Shown here: piece by piece, positions 17,219 through 24,786 of the stretch | Position numbering within the stretch: position 1 is the stretch's first letter | Layout of the letters: each line of letters starts with the position of its first letter | NCBI GenBank assembly: GCA_023390815.1 | Contig: JAEWCC010000037.1 | Span: forward strand, 1-43,844 | Direction: 5' to 3' | DNA: 43,844 bases | Origin: Bacillota bacterium | GTDB lineage: Bacteria > Bacillota > Clostridia > Christensenellales > SZUA-584 | The notes under the pieces: model-generated | What the model saw: the letters and a program-made list of their open reading frames with translations, nothing else | What the model was told of the DNA's origin: nothing | Database searches by the model: none | Translations under genes and position numbers: made by a program

Positions 17219-17278
17219 TTTCATGGTGTAATGTATACATGCCCTGCGCCTTGCATACATTATCGCGAGGTGTATGGC

Positions 17279-18373
17279 ATGAACGATGATTGTAGCGGCA
17301 GTTTACGAACACAGCGACGGTACGTGCCCCATGGCAGGCATCGCGCTCCCCAACCAAAAGGCGCAAGGCTCAAGCCGGTACTGTGGCTGGGCATAATCGC
17401 CTGCCTTTTTGCCTCCGTGCTGTTTGTCACAAACCGGGGCGACAAGAGCACAGAGGTCAGCGCATTGGAGCTCAGCGCGGAGGATTCGGCGGGCGATGGA
17501 GCGCAGTCGGATAATATATTTGAGGACAGCCTTGTGGACCCACGCATCATCCTCGGGACCGAGATGCCGGTAATCTATGGCCTTGATCTCGAAGAGGTAT
17601 ATACGGATGAAGATATGACCGCGCCGGACCGGCCGGAAATCAACTTCGACGTGCTGCCCGAAGATGTCAAGCTCGAGATTCTGCGCTATTCCAACGACCC
17701 CAAGGAGCCATTCGTTGTCGGTTCCGAAGGTCCGCAGATACTGATTTACCATACGCATACGCGAGAGGCATATCGGCAGACGGATGTCGACGTATATTCC
17801 GAGGTGGGTGAATGGCAGACGCTGGATGGTGCCCACTCCGTCGTTGCGGTGGGCGATATACTGAAAGCGGAGCTTGAGAGCTATGGCTTTTCGGTGATCC
17901 ATGATACGACAGACCACGTGCCGCCCAAGCAGAGCACCGCATATTCGCGGTCCCTGCAGACGATGCTCGACTATAAACAGCAGTATCCGTCCCTGAAGGT
18001 ATTTATCGACCTGCACCGTGACGCGTACGGCGATCTCGAAGCGGGCAGCAAGGATTATGTAACGATTGAGGGGAAAGAGTGCGCGCGGCTGATGTTCGTC
18101 GTCGGTACGGGCGAGAACTATGACGGCAAAGAAAAGCCCAACTACGAGTCTAACTATAAGCTCGCGCAGGCTGTCACGGGCGAACTGGAGAATATCTGCG
18201 AGGGCTTCACGCGCCCGATCCGCGTCAAGCCGGGGCGGTACAACCAACAGGTGTCGGATATGTGCCTGCTCATTGAAGACGGGCATAACGCCAATACGCT
18301 CGAGCAGGCGAAGAATTCGATCCGGTATTTTGCTCAGGCGCTCTCTCGCGTGCTGGAGTCTAACGGTACATAG
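17279..18373 (+). CDS. spoIIP: Stage II sporulation protein P (peptidoglycan hydrolase)
   Basis: 364 aa. An amidase/endopeptidase of the DMP complex that thins septal peptidoglycan during engulfment. A basic N-terminus is followed by one membrane anchor (residues about 33-50), an acidic linker, and the SpoIIP domain with ILIYHTHTREAY and FIDLHRDAYG, which carry the metal-binding and catalytic His/Glu residues. The C-terminal LLIEDGHNANTLEQA is also conserved. ATG 17279 is chosen with GAGG upstream; an in-frame upstream ATG at 17231 gives a cysteine-rich, non-family N-terminus. Follows gpr after 60 nt. Confidence 0.93.
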   Translation: MNDDCSGSLRTQRRYVPHGRHRAPQPKGARLKPVLWLGIIACLFASVLFVTNRGDKSTEVSALELSAEDSAGDGAQSDNIFEDSLVDPRIILGTEMPVIYGLDLEEVYTDEDMTAPDRPEINFDVLPEDVKLEILRYSNDPKEPFVVGSEGPQILIYHTHTREAYRQTDVDVYSEVGEWQTLDGAHSVVAVGDILKAELESYGFSVIHDTTDHVPPKQSTAYSRSLQTMLDYKQQYPSLKVFIDLHRDAYGDLEAGSKDYVTIEGKECARLMFVVGTGENYDGKEKPNYESNYKLAQAVTGELENICEGFTRPIRVKPGRYNQQVSDMCLLIEDGHNANTLEQAKNSIRYFAQALSRVLESNGT

Positions 18374-18464
18374 GATAGCGAGCTTGGAACGAAATAAGAA
18401 GAGTAGAATACGAGAGGGGTTCTAGGTTCCGCTGTGTGCTGAATACTCGGACCCCTCATGGTGT

Positions 18465-18995
18465 TTATATGCGTGATATGAGTTTGAGCTTCTCCTGCGC
18501 GAGATGCCGTTGCAGCAGCGTGCGCAGTACGGTTTCTTCGTCAGGCGAAAGAAGCCGCCTGGGGATCACAAACGCCTGCAATCGGGAAAAGAAAATATAG
18601 TAGGCGTCCCGGCCTTCCGCGGCTTTGAACACGTCAGACCAGCCCACGTTGGTGCTGCCAAACTCTCCGCTCTCGCGCACGCCGTCCTCGTTGATGGTGG
18701 TTTCGTTTTCCGTCTGCAGCGCCTTGCTGGAATCGTACTGCTTTTTCGCAGCCCGGCGTATGGAAAAGGTGTTGGCCAGCGCGATGAGCCCTGCAAATAT
18801 GGCTCCGATGATCAGCGCGACGATCGCTGCCAGCCATAGGACCTCGCCGTATTCGATCAGATCGATCACAATCACAGCCACAGGCATGATCAGCATCAGC
18901 GCGATGGGCATCGCGATGAGCCGCGTTTTCAGATGAAAGAAATTAAATGAAATATAGTCGCTTAGCGTGAGGCGGATCATTTTTCTCAAAGGCAT
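18465..18995 (-). CDS. YcxB-like membrane protein
   Basis: 176 aa, two predicted membrane spans (about residues 27-46 and 52-76), then a cytosolic C-terminal domain. The segment TTINEDGVRESGEFGSTNVGWSDVFK...DAYYIFFSRLQAFVIPRR matches the YcxB-like domain pattern ('W.di.k..e....yyi....a.iiPkr'). Function unknown. The start at 18995 follows GGGGGA; an ATG 21 nt upstream is also possible (AGGA nearby). Convergent with spoIIP, with only a weak inverted repeat between them. Confidence 0.7.
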   Translation of the reverse strand: MPLRKMIRLTLSDYISFNFFHLKTRLIAMPIALMLIMPVAVIVIDLIEYGEVLWLAAIVALIIGAIFAGLIALANTFSIRRAAKKQYDSSKALQTENETTINEDGVRESGEFGSTNVGWSDVFKAAEGRDAYYIFFSRLQAFVIPRRLLSPDEETVLRTLLQRHLAQEKLKLISRI

Positions 18996-19083
18996 ATACG
19001 GTCCCCCAATGCTCATTATTCCTATGCATCATCGTAATCAAATTAAATCGGGGTGTCAAGACGGCTGCGATCGCGTAGGGGTA

Positions 19084-19112
19084 TTGAATACGCAAAAGGG
19101 GTCATGTATAAT
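19084..19112 (+). promoter_or_regulatory. Predicted sigma-A promoter of murI
   Basis: -35 TTGAAT (19084-19089), 17-nt spacer, perfect -10 TATAAT (19107-19112). The expected start site, 7 nt downstream, is A19119, the first base of an in-frame ATG. Confidence 0.65.
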
Positions 19113-19118
19113 GATCAC

Positions 19119-19931
19119 ATGATCATGAATGAGGAATCGAAAACAGACTCTGAGAAGCCGATCGGCTTTTTTGATTCAGGCGTGGGCGGCCTTAGCGTAC
19201 TTAAGACCGCGTACCGACTGATGCCCGAAGAACACTATATCTATTACGGCGATAATTTAAATGCCCCATACGGTGAAAAGAGCGAGGACGAGATCAAATC
19301 GCTGTCGCTGTCGGCAGGCGCGTTTTTGTTTTCCAAAGGCGTAAAAGCGATCGTCGTTGCATGCAATACCGCGACAAGCGCAGCGATCCAGATGATGCGC
19401 GAACGGTTTAATCTGCCCGTAATCAGCATGGAGCCTGCGGTGAAGCCCGCGCTCACCGCGCCGGGTGGCGGCAAAGTGCTGGTGCTCGCAACGCCCGCTA
19501 CCGTAACCCAGACACGATATCTGGATTTGATCGAGCGGCTGGGCGCCCACGATAAAGTGATCAGCGTGGGTTGCGGCGGTCTGGTGGAACTCATCGAGGA
19601 CGGGCGCACGGACGAAACGAGCATCCACCGCTATCTCAAAACGCGTCTCGCGTTCTTGGACGGAGAACGCATCAGCGCTTTAGTGCTTGGCTGTACGCAC
19701 TACTCGTTTGCCGAAAAATCGATCAAAAGTTATATTGATCGCGCGTTTGCTATGGATTGCCCTGTCTTCGACGGACGGCACGGCACCGCGCGTCACCTCA
19801 AACACGTACTGGAAGAGCAGGGCTTGTCCCGCAGCGCAGGCGCGCAGGGGAGCCTCCAATTTTTCGCATCCAAACCGGATTATCCGCCGGACCAATTTCA
19901 GACGATATTTAATCAATTTCAATCGGAATAG
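19119..19931 (+). CDS. murI: Glutamate racemase
   Basis: 270 aa. Makes D-glutamate for peptidoglycan. Both catalytic cysteines are present: Cys82 in VVACNTATSA and Cys192 in LVLGCTHYSF. FFDSGVGGLSVL (N-terminal) and YGDNLNAPYGEKS are diagnostic. Start choice is unusual: no Shine-Dalgarno sequence precedes ATG 19119 or ATG 19125. A good promoter ends at 19112, so the mRNA probably begins at or within a few bases of the start codon (leaderless). More upstream ATG/GTG codons lie inside the promoter. Confidence 0.92.
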   Translation: MIMNEESKTDSEKPIGFFDSGVGGLSVLKTAYRLMPEEHYIYYGDNLNAPYGEKSEDEIKSLSLSAGAFLFSKGVKAIVVACNTATSAAIQMMRERFNLPVISMEPAVKPALTAPGGGKVLVLATPATVTQTRYLDLIERLGAHDKVISVGCGGLVELIEDGRTDETSIHRYLKTRLAFLDGERISALVLGCTHYSFAEKSIKSYIDRAFAMDCPVFDGRHGTARHLKHVLEEQGLSRSAGAQGSLQFFASKPDYPPDQFQTIFNQFQSE

Positions 19932-19934
19932 ACC

Positions 19935-19963
19935 TTGATTCACTCTATATATTGTGCTATCAT
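19935..19963 (+). promoter_or_regulatory. Predicted promoter of nrdJ
   Basis: -35 TTGATT (19935-19940), 17-nt spacer, extended -10 TGC-TATCAT (-10 at 19958-19963). The leader would be about 30 nt, too short for a cobalamin riboswitch. Confidence 0.5.
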
Positions 19964-20002
19964 TGAGTTCCACTACATGATAGGGTATATATGGGAGGCG
20001 TA

Positions 20003-22183
20003 ATGATACTATCCGAAAATGCAAAGACCGTGCTGGAACGCCGGTATCTCAAAAGGAATGAAAACGGCGTATGCGAGCGGCCGGAGGACATGCTGCGGCG
20101 CGTGGCGAAGACCATTGCGGCGGCGGACTCCGCGTACGGCGAAGACGCGAAAGCGACGGAGCAGGAGTTCTTCGATATGATGGACAGCCTGAAATTCTTG
20201 CCCAATTCGCCGACGCTGATGAACGCGGGCCGCGAACTCGGCCAGCTTTCCGCATGTTTTGTGCTCCCCATCGAGGACAGCATGGAAGGCATTTTTGACA
20301 GCCTCAAGAACGCCGCGATGATCCACAAGAGCGGCGGCGGCACCGGGTTTTCATTCTCACGCATTCGTCCCGCGGGCGCGAGCGTTAACTCCACGGGCGG
20401 CGTAGCGAGCGGCCCAATCAGCTTTATGAAGGTTTTTAATGCCTCGACGGAGGCTGTCAAGCAGGGGGGTACCCGGCGAGGCGCCAACATGGGCATACTG
20501 CGTGTGGATCATCCCGACATAATGGATTTCATCACGTGCAAGAGCGATCTCTCGCAGCTTACCAATTTTAACATCAGCGGCGGCCTGACCGAAAAATTCA
20601 TGCAGGCGGTACTGGCGGACAAAAAGTACGACCTGATTGACCCTGCGACGAAGAAGAAAACAACATCCATCAACGCGAAAAAAGTATATGAGACCATCGT
20701 AGAAATGGCATGGAAGAGCGGCGAGCCGGGTATCGTATTTCTCGACCGCATCAACAAGGAAAACCCGGTGCCTTCGGCAGGGGAGATTGAGAGCACGAAT
20801 CCGTGCGGAGAGCAGCCTTTGCTGCCCTTTGAAAGCTGTAACCTGGGGTCGATCAATCTCAACACGTTTGCGGTGGAGGGCAAGATCGATTATGACGGGC
20901 TGGGCAAGACGGTCGCCTCGGCGGTGCATTTCCTGGACAATGTGATCGACATGAACCGCTACCCGCTGCGCGAGATTGAAGAGACGACCAAGCGCATGCG
21001 AAAGATCGGCCTCGGCGTCATGGGCTTTTCGGATATGCTGCTGAAACTCGGTATCCCCTATAACTCCGAGCGCGCCGTGCAGACTGCGCGGGACCTGATG
21101 TCGTTCATCCAGCGGGCTGCGAAGCAGGCGTCGGAACAGCTTGGGCGTGAACGCGGCAGCTTTCCCATGTTCGCGGAAAGCGTATACCCCGCAAAGGGCT
21201 ATCAATCGATGCGCAATGCAACGGTAACCACGGTCGCGCCGACCGGCACCATATCCATCATCGCGGGTACGTCCAGCGGAATCGAGCCGGTTTTTGCGAT
21301 ATCGTACATCCGCAACGTGCTCGATAATGACAAGCTCATCGAGGTTCATCCTTATTTTGAGCAGACAGCGAAAGCCCGCGGGTTCTACAGCCGCGAACTC
21401 ATGGAGAAAATCGCGGAGAAGGGTACGCTGCATGGCGTAGCCGGAGTACCGGACGATGTGCAGCAGGTGTTCGTCACGGCACACGACATCACGCCGGAAT
21501 TTCATATCCGTATGCAGAGCGCGTTTCAGGAAGCGACCGACAACGCGGTCTCCAAGACCGTCAACTTCCCCGGCAGCGCCACGAAGGAAGACGTCAGGGC
21601 CGCATACGACCTTGCGTACAGCCTCGGCCTCAAGGGCGTGACGATCTATCGCGACGGCAGCCGTGCGGGCCAGGTCTTAAGTGTCGGCAAGAAAGAAAAG
21701 GAAGAAGACCGCGGCGAAGAGGGCCGGCTGGCTCCGCGCGAACGCCCGGAAATCACCAAAGGCATCACAGAGAAAGTCCGGATCGGCTGCGGCAACCTGT
21801 ATGTGACGGTCAACTACGACTCCAAAGGCATCTGCGAGGTGTTTACCAACGTCGGACGTGGCGGCGGCTGTCCGTCACAGTCCGAAGCGACGAGCCGGCT
21901 CGTTTCCACGGCGCTGCGCTCGGGTATCGAGGTGGAAAGCATCATCGAGCAGCTGCGCGGTATCCGCTGTCATTCTACGCTGCGCCAGCCCGGGCTTAAG
22001 GTGCTCTCATGCCCCGATGCGATCGGGCGCGTGCTGGAGCGCGTGGTAGCGATTCGCGGCGAGGAAAAGAAAGAGGGAAGCAAGCCCGGCAACGGCAGCA
22101 AATGTCCCGAGTGCGGTTCGTCGTTGGAGCACGAGAGCGGCTGCGTCGTATGCCGCTCGTGCGGATTTTCCAAGTGCGGCTGA
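20003..22183 (+). CDS. nrdJ: Adenosylcobalamin-dependent (class II) ribonucleotide reductase
   Basis: 726 aa. Reduces ribonucleotides to deoxyribonucleotides using vitamin B12, independent of oxygen. N-terminal LPNSPTLMNAG, GQLSACFVLP (active-site Cys), SGGGTGFSFSRIRP, GGTRRGANMGIL, NPCGEQPLLPFESCNLGSIN (thiyl-radical Cys region) and APTGTISIIAGTSSGIEP are class II signatures. A C-terminal extension contains TSCPxx-type domain sequence and ends in a cysteine-rich zinc-ribbon-like tail (CPECGSS...CVVCRSCGFSKCG), probably the redox shuttle. ATG 20003 follows GGGAGG; an in-frame ATG at 19991 overlaps that site. Downstream SRAP gene 21 nt away. Confidence 0.96.
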   Translation: MILSENAKTVLERRYLKRNENGVCERPEDMLRRVAKTIAAADSAYGEDAKATEQEFFDMMDSLKFLPNSPTLMNAGRELGQLSACFVLPIEDSMEGIFDSLKNAAMIHKSGGGTGFSFSRIRPAGASVNSTGGVASGPISFMKVFNASTEAVKQGGTRRGANMGILRVDHPDIMDFITCKSDLSQLTNFNISGGLTEKFMQAVLADKKYDLIDPATKKKTTSINAKKVYETIVEMAWKSGEPGIVFLDRINKENPVPSAGEIESTNPCGEQPLLPFESCNLGSINLNTFAVEGKIDYDGLGKTVASAVHFLDNVIDMNRYPLREIEETTKRMRKIGLGVMGFSDMLLKLGIPYNSERAVQTARDLMSFIQRAAKQASEQLGRERGSFPMFAESVYPAKGYQSMRNATVTTVAPTGTISIIAGTSSGIEPVFAISYIRNVLDNDKLIEVHPYFEQTAKARGFYSRELMEKIAEKGTLHGVAGVPDDVQQVFVTAHDITPEFHIRMQSAFQEATDNAVSKTVNFPGSATKEDVRAAYDLAYSLGLKGVTIYRDGSRAGQVLSVGKKEKEEDRGEEGRLAPRERPEITKGITEKVRIGCGNLYVTVNYDSKGICEVFTNVGRGGGCPSQSEATSRLVSTALRSGIEVESIIEQLRGIRCHSTLRQPGLKVLSCPDAIGRVLERVVAIRGEEKKEGSKPGNGSKCPECGSSLEHESGCVVCRSCGFSKCG

Positions 22184-22204
22184 GCCGCGAAAGGAGCCTT
22201 AGCG

Positions 22205-22804
22205 ATGTGCGGCAGGTATGCGTTCAGCGATATCGATGAGATTTATGAAGCGCGGCGGATACTTGAGGAGGTTGCCAAAAGGCTCGGCGACGAGGAGGCC
22301 GCGGCCGTGAAAACGGGCGAGGTCTTTCCGACGGAGCGCGCGGCGGTCGTTGCACAGAGCAAAGATGGCCCGCATGCCGCAGTCATGCAATGGGGATATC
22401 CAATCAGCGGCAAGCTGCTCATCAACGCGCGCAGCGAAACGATTGCGGAGAAGCCCCTGTTTCGCAGCAGCCTTTCGAGCGGCAGGTGCCTGGTGCCGTG
22501 TACCGGCTTTTATGAGTGGAAAGGCGAAGGCAGACAGAAGCAGAAATACCGGATATGGCCTGAAGGCGCGCAATTTTTTTACCTGGCGGGGCTGTTCAGG
22601 CGGTTCCGCCTGGATGGGCAATGGAGCGACCGCTTTGTGATCGTTACTGCACCCGCAAATGAAGCGATGCGGGAAATTCATCCGCGCATGCCGCTGATCG
22701 TGCCCGCAAAGAGCGCCGGACTTTGGCTGGAAAAAGGCTGGGATGATGACAAGGTCAAAGAAATCTACGCCTTGACGACCGCACTCCATGCGAAAGCCGT
22801 TTAG
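22205..22804 (+). CDS. SRAP-family abasic-site processing protein (YedK/HMCES-like)
   Basis: 199 aa. The family forms a protein-DNA crosslink at abasic sites in single-stranded DNA through Cys2. The catalytic set is present: Cys2 (MCGRYAF), Asn74 (LINARSET), Glu104 (CTGFYEWK) and His159 (IHPRMPLIV). ATG 22205 is preceded by AAAGGAG; start is certain because Cys2 must be exposed. It sits 21 nt after nrdJ, so DNA-precursor supply and DNA-damage protection may be co-expressed. Confidence 0.93.
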   Translation: MCGRYAFSDIDEIYEARRILEEVAKRLGDEEAAAVKTGEVFPTERAAVVAQSKDGPHAAVMQWGYPISGKLLINARSETIAEKPLFRSSLSSGRCLVPCTGFYEWKGEGRQKQKYRIWPEGAQFFYLAGLFRRFRLDGQWSDRFVIVTAPANEAMREIHPRMPLIVPAKSAGLWLEKGWDDDKVKEIYALTTALHAKAV

Positions 22805-22849
22805 CTTCAAAGCAGGAAAAATTCAATATCCGTACATATTATATACAAT

Positions 22850-22883
22850 ACCCGCGTGTTATTATTGTGGATGCGCGGGTTTT
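22850..22883 (+). terminator. Terminator after the SRAP gene
   Basis: ACCCGCG (22850-22856) pairs with CGCGGGT (22874-22880), 17-nt loop, followed by a short TTT. Confidence 0.6.
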
Positions 22884-22915
22884 GTAATATAATTTTAAAA
22901 AAGCGCGACACAAAT

Positions 22916-22941
22916 GGAACAAACAGCGGACGGGCTGCGTC
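22916..22941 (+). promoter_or_regulatory. Candidate ECF sigma-factor promoter before the anti-sigma gene
   Basis: GGAAC (22916-22920), exactly 17 nt, then CGTC (22938-22941): the common ECF pattern (GGAAC -35, CGTC -10). It lies 39 nt before the ATG of an anti-sigma gene, as expected for autoregulation by its sigma partner. Confidence 0.55.
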
Positions 22942-22980
22942 TTATCATTGAAATCGGGATAACCTAAAGGGTGTGGTGGC

Positions 22981-23949
22981 ATGGATTGCATCAAAGCCAG
23001 AGAAAAAATAGATAATTACGTGGATGACATGCTGAGCCAAGACGAAAAAGACCAGCTGCTTTTGCATGCATCCTCATGCCCGCAATGCCAAAAGGCGTTG
23101 AATGACGCAATGAAGCTCAAATGCGCGCTAGGCAGTTTGGGTGAGATCGAACCGCCTGCCGGGCTTGCCGCTTCGGCGGTAAAAATAGCCAAAAAGCACC
23201 GGGTTCCTTTCTATGCCTATGCGACAGTCGCTGCCGCGGCTGTGGTCGCGCTCGCTTTTGCTCTTTCTCCGCTCATGATGAACGGCGGCAACAGCACGGC
23301 GGAAAGCGCGGATGAAAAGATCATGTATTCAGCCGCAAGTTTCGACGCGGAGGCGGAGGATGGCATGATCATGGAAAGTGCACCGGAAGAAGGCGTCGCT
23401 GAGGCTCCGCAGCTTGAAAATTCGCTGGGTGCGGGTGCTCCGCGCGCGAGCGAGCGGTCGGAATCCGCGGCAATTGCCAGCGGCGTGAATACTTTTCTCA
23501 GCGAAGACGACTTTGTTGATGCGATAATGGAGTACAAGGACAGTATCCCTGCGGCAGCATATTACCGGCCCGCAAAGCTGCCGCAAGGCGCGGAATTGCA
23601 GCAGATCGATGTCAGCGACTTGTCCGTACGCTGGATATACCTTATTGATGGCAATACAGGGGTGTTTGAGTGGCTTCGTGCATACACTACGGACGACATC
23701 AGGGACTGGAGCGAACAGACGCAGCTGCACAGCGATCAACTGGCTCGTTCTTTCAAACTCAGCGGCGATATCTTCTGGTCCGCCGAAGCGCGTTTCAACG
23801 ATATGGGCCAGATGGAAGCCACGGATGGCACGACGGTGAACGCGTATTGGCTGCAGGATGGGCAAGGCTTTCATATGGAGCTGCCCGCTGTTCTGACTGA
23901 GAAGGATATCGCGGCGTACTGTGTTGCGGAGCAAGTTCCGATCCAGTAA
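22981..23949 (+). CDS. Transmembrane anti-sigma factor with zinc-binding (zf-HC2) domain
   Basis: 322 aa. The N-terminal zinc anti-sigma motif His29-x3-Cys33-x2-Cys36 (LLHASSCPQCQ) would hold an ECF sigma factor. One membrane span follows (about residues 76-100), then an Ala/Glu/Ser-rich acidic linker and an extracytoplasmic domain (about 165-322) that resembles no family I recognise with confidence. ATG 22981 follows AAAGGG. Anti-sigma genes normally follow their sigma gene; here the upstream neighbours are SRAP and nrdJ, so the sigma factor is encoded elsewhere or lost. An ECF-type promoter precedes it. Confidence 0.85.
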   Translation: MDCIKAREKIDNYVDDMLSQDEKDQLLLHASSCPQCQKALNDAMKLKCALGSLGEIEPPAGLAASAVKIAKKHRVPFYAYATVAAAAVVALAFALSPLMMNGGNSTAESADEKIMYSAASFDAEAEDGMIMESAPEEGVAEAPQLENSLGAGAPRASERSESAAIASGVNTFLSEDDFVDAIMEYKDSIPAAAYYRPAKLPQGAELQQIDVSDLSVRWIYLIDGNTGVFEWLRAYTTDDIRDWSEQTQLHSDQLARSFKLSGDIFWSAEARFNDMGQMEATDGTTVNAYWLQDGQGFHMELPAVLTEKDIAAYCVAEQVPIQ

Positions 23950-23969
23950 GCCGATTTAACGAAAAATAA

Positions 23970-23997
23970 AAGCTGGCGTTCTCACGTCAGCTTTTTT
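23970..23997 (+). terminator. Bidirectional terminator
   Basis: AAGCTGGCG (23970-23978) pairs with CGTCAGCTT (23985-23993) with one G-T wobble, then a T run; on the minus strand the opposite side is also followed by TTATTTTT. Serves the convergent anti-sigma and membrane-protein genes. Confidence 0.85.
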
Positions 23998-24013
23998 AGT
24001 GTCTATGGTTTCG

Positions 24014-24616
24014 TTACTCCCCGGATTGGTTCTTGTTCTCTTCTTTCTCGTCCAGCTCACGCATCATGGCGGCAATCTTCTTTTCGACAGACGATACGCC
24101 TTCCTCTTTGGGTGCCTCGTCTTCTTTGGGTTCCTCAGGCTCCGGCAGCCGGACAGACGGCAGCGTACCGTTCTCTACGCGCTTGCGGTAACGCAGATAC
24201 GGCCAGCCAATGCCGAGGACGAGCAGCAGCACCGTGCCGCCGATCAGGATCACGAGCTTCCATGTCGCATCCAGCGGGATCTGCGGCGTGAGCAGTAAAA
24301 ACAGCAATATGCCGGCCAGAATACCGTCAATCAGCACAAGCCCGTAAAGGCCCAGCCGCAGACGGTACTTGTTTTCAATCGTTCTGCGTCCGAACATGAT
24401 AATCAGGAATACAACCAGAAACGCGTACTGCAGCAGGCTGTTTTCCTCTTTAATGACCATAAGGGACGGTAAATAGAGTGACAGCATCAGTACGACAGCA
24501 CTGACGACTCCCGCAATAATCTGTATGACGCGAAGCTGCGTATCGGTCAGTTTTTTCTTCTGACTCTGCGGCTCCGGCGCGGCGGCGTTTTCGCTGCTCT
24601 CGTTGAAATCGCTCAT
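24014..24616 (-). CDS. Four-span membrane protein of unknown function
   Basis: 200 aa. The N-terminal 25 residues are polar and cytosolic-looking (Asn/Gln/Lys rich). Four hydrophobic spans lie at about 31-50, 60-77, 88-110 and 119-141, with a highly charged Glu/Lys/Pro C-terminal tail (about 143-200) that could form a coil. No family recognised and no catalytic motif seen. ATG 24616 follows GGAG on the minus strand. Monocistronic, convergent with the anti-sigma gene and divergent from the EF-G-like gene. Confidence 0.7.
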   Translation of the reverse strand: MSDFNESSENAAAPEPQSQKKKLTDTQLRVIQIIAGVVSAVVLMLSLYLPSLMVIKEENSLLQYAFLVVFLIIMFGRRTIENKYRLRLGLYGLVLIDGILAGILLFLLLTPQIPLDATWKLVILIGGTVLLLVLGIGWPYLRYRKRVENGTLPSVRLPEPEEPKEDEAPKEEGVSSVEKKIAAMMRELDEKEENKNQSGE

Positions 24617-24695
24617 GTGGTTTCTCCTTTATATAATCGATACAGTATTATGGCATAGTTCCCGATCAATTTCCAGACCAAACGGGAAAAATCTA

Positions 24696-24724
24696 TTTAT
24701 TTTTTAGGGCCTATCTGTTAGAAT
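24696..24724 (+). promoter_or_regulatory. Weak predicted promoter of the EF-G-like gene
   Basis: -10 TAGAAT (24719-24724) is good; the -35 at 17 nt spacing is TTTATT (24696-24701), only three of six consensus bases. Confidence 0.35.
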
Positions 24725-24786
24725 AAACGGGTATCACTTAAAAATCAGTATAGAAGGCTACTGGTTGCATTTGTTGGAGGGAAGAT

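Noticed and set aside
17254..17261. CATACATT before spoIIP matches the sigma-E -10 consensus.
   Set aside because: No convincing -35, and the start site would fall inside the Shine-Dalgarno sequence. It may still be worth a 5'-end check.
18410..18455. AGGGGT...ACCCCT inverted repeat between spoIIP and the YcxB-like gene as a terminator.
   Set aside because: Very large loop and no T run on either strand.
19964..20002. A cobalamin riboswitch before the B12-dependent nrdJ.
   Set aside because: The leader is only about 30 nt after the predicted promoter and lacks a B12-box.
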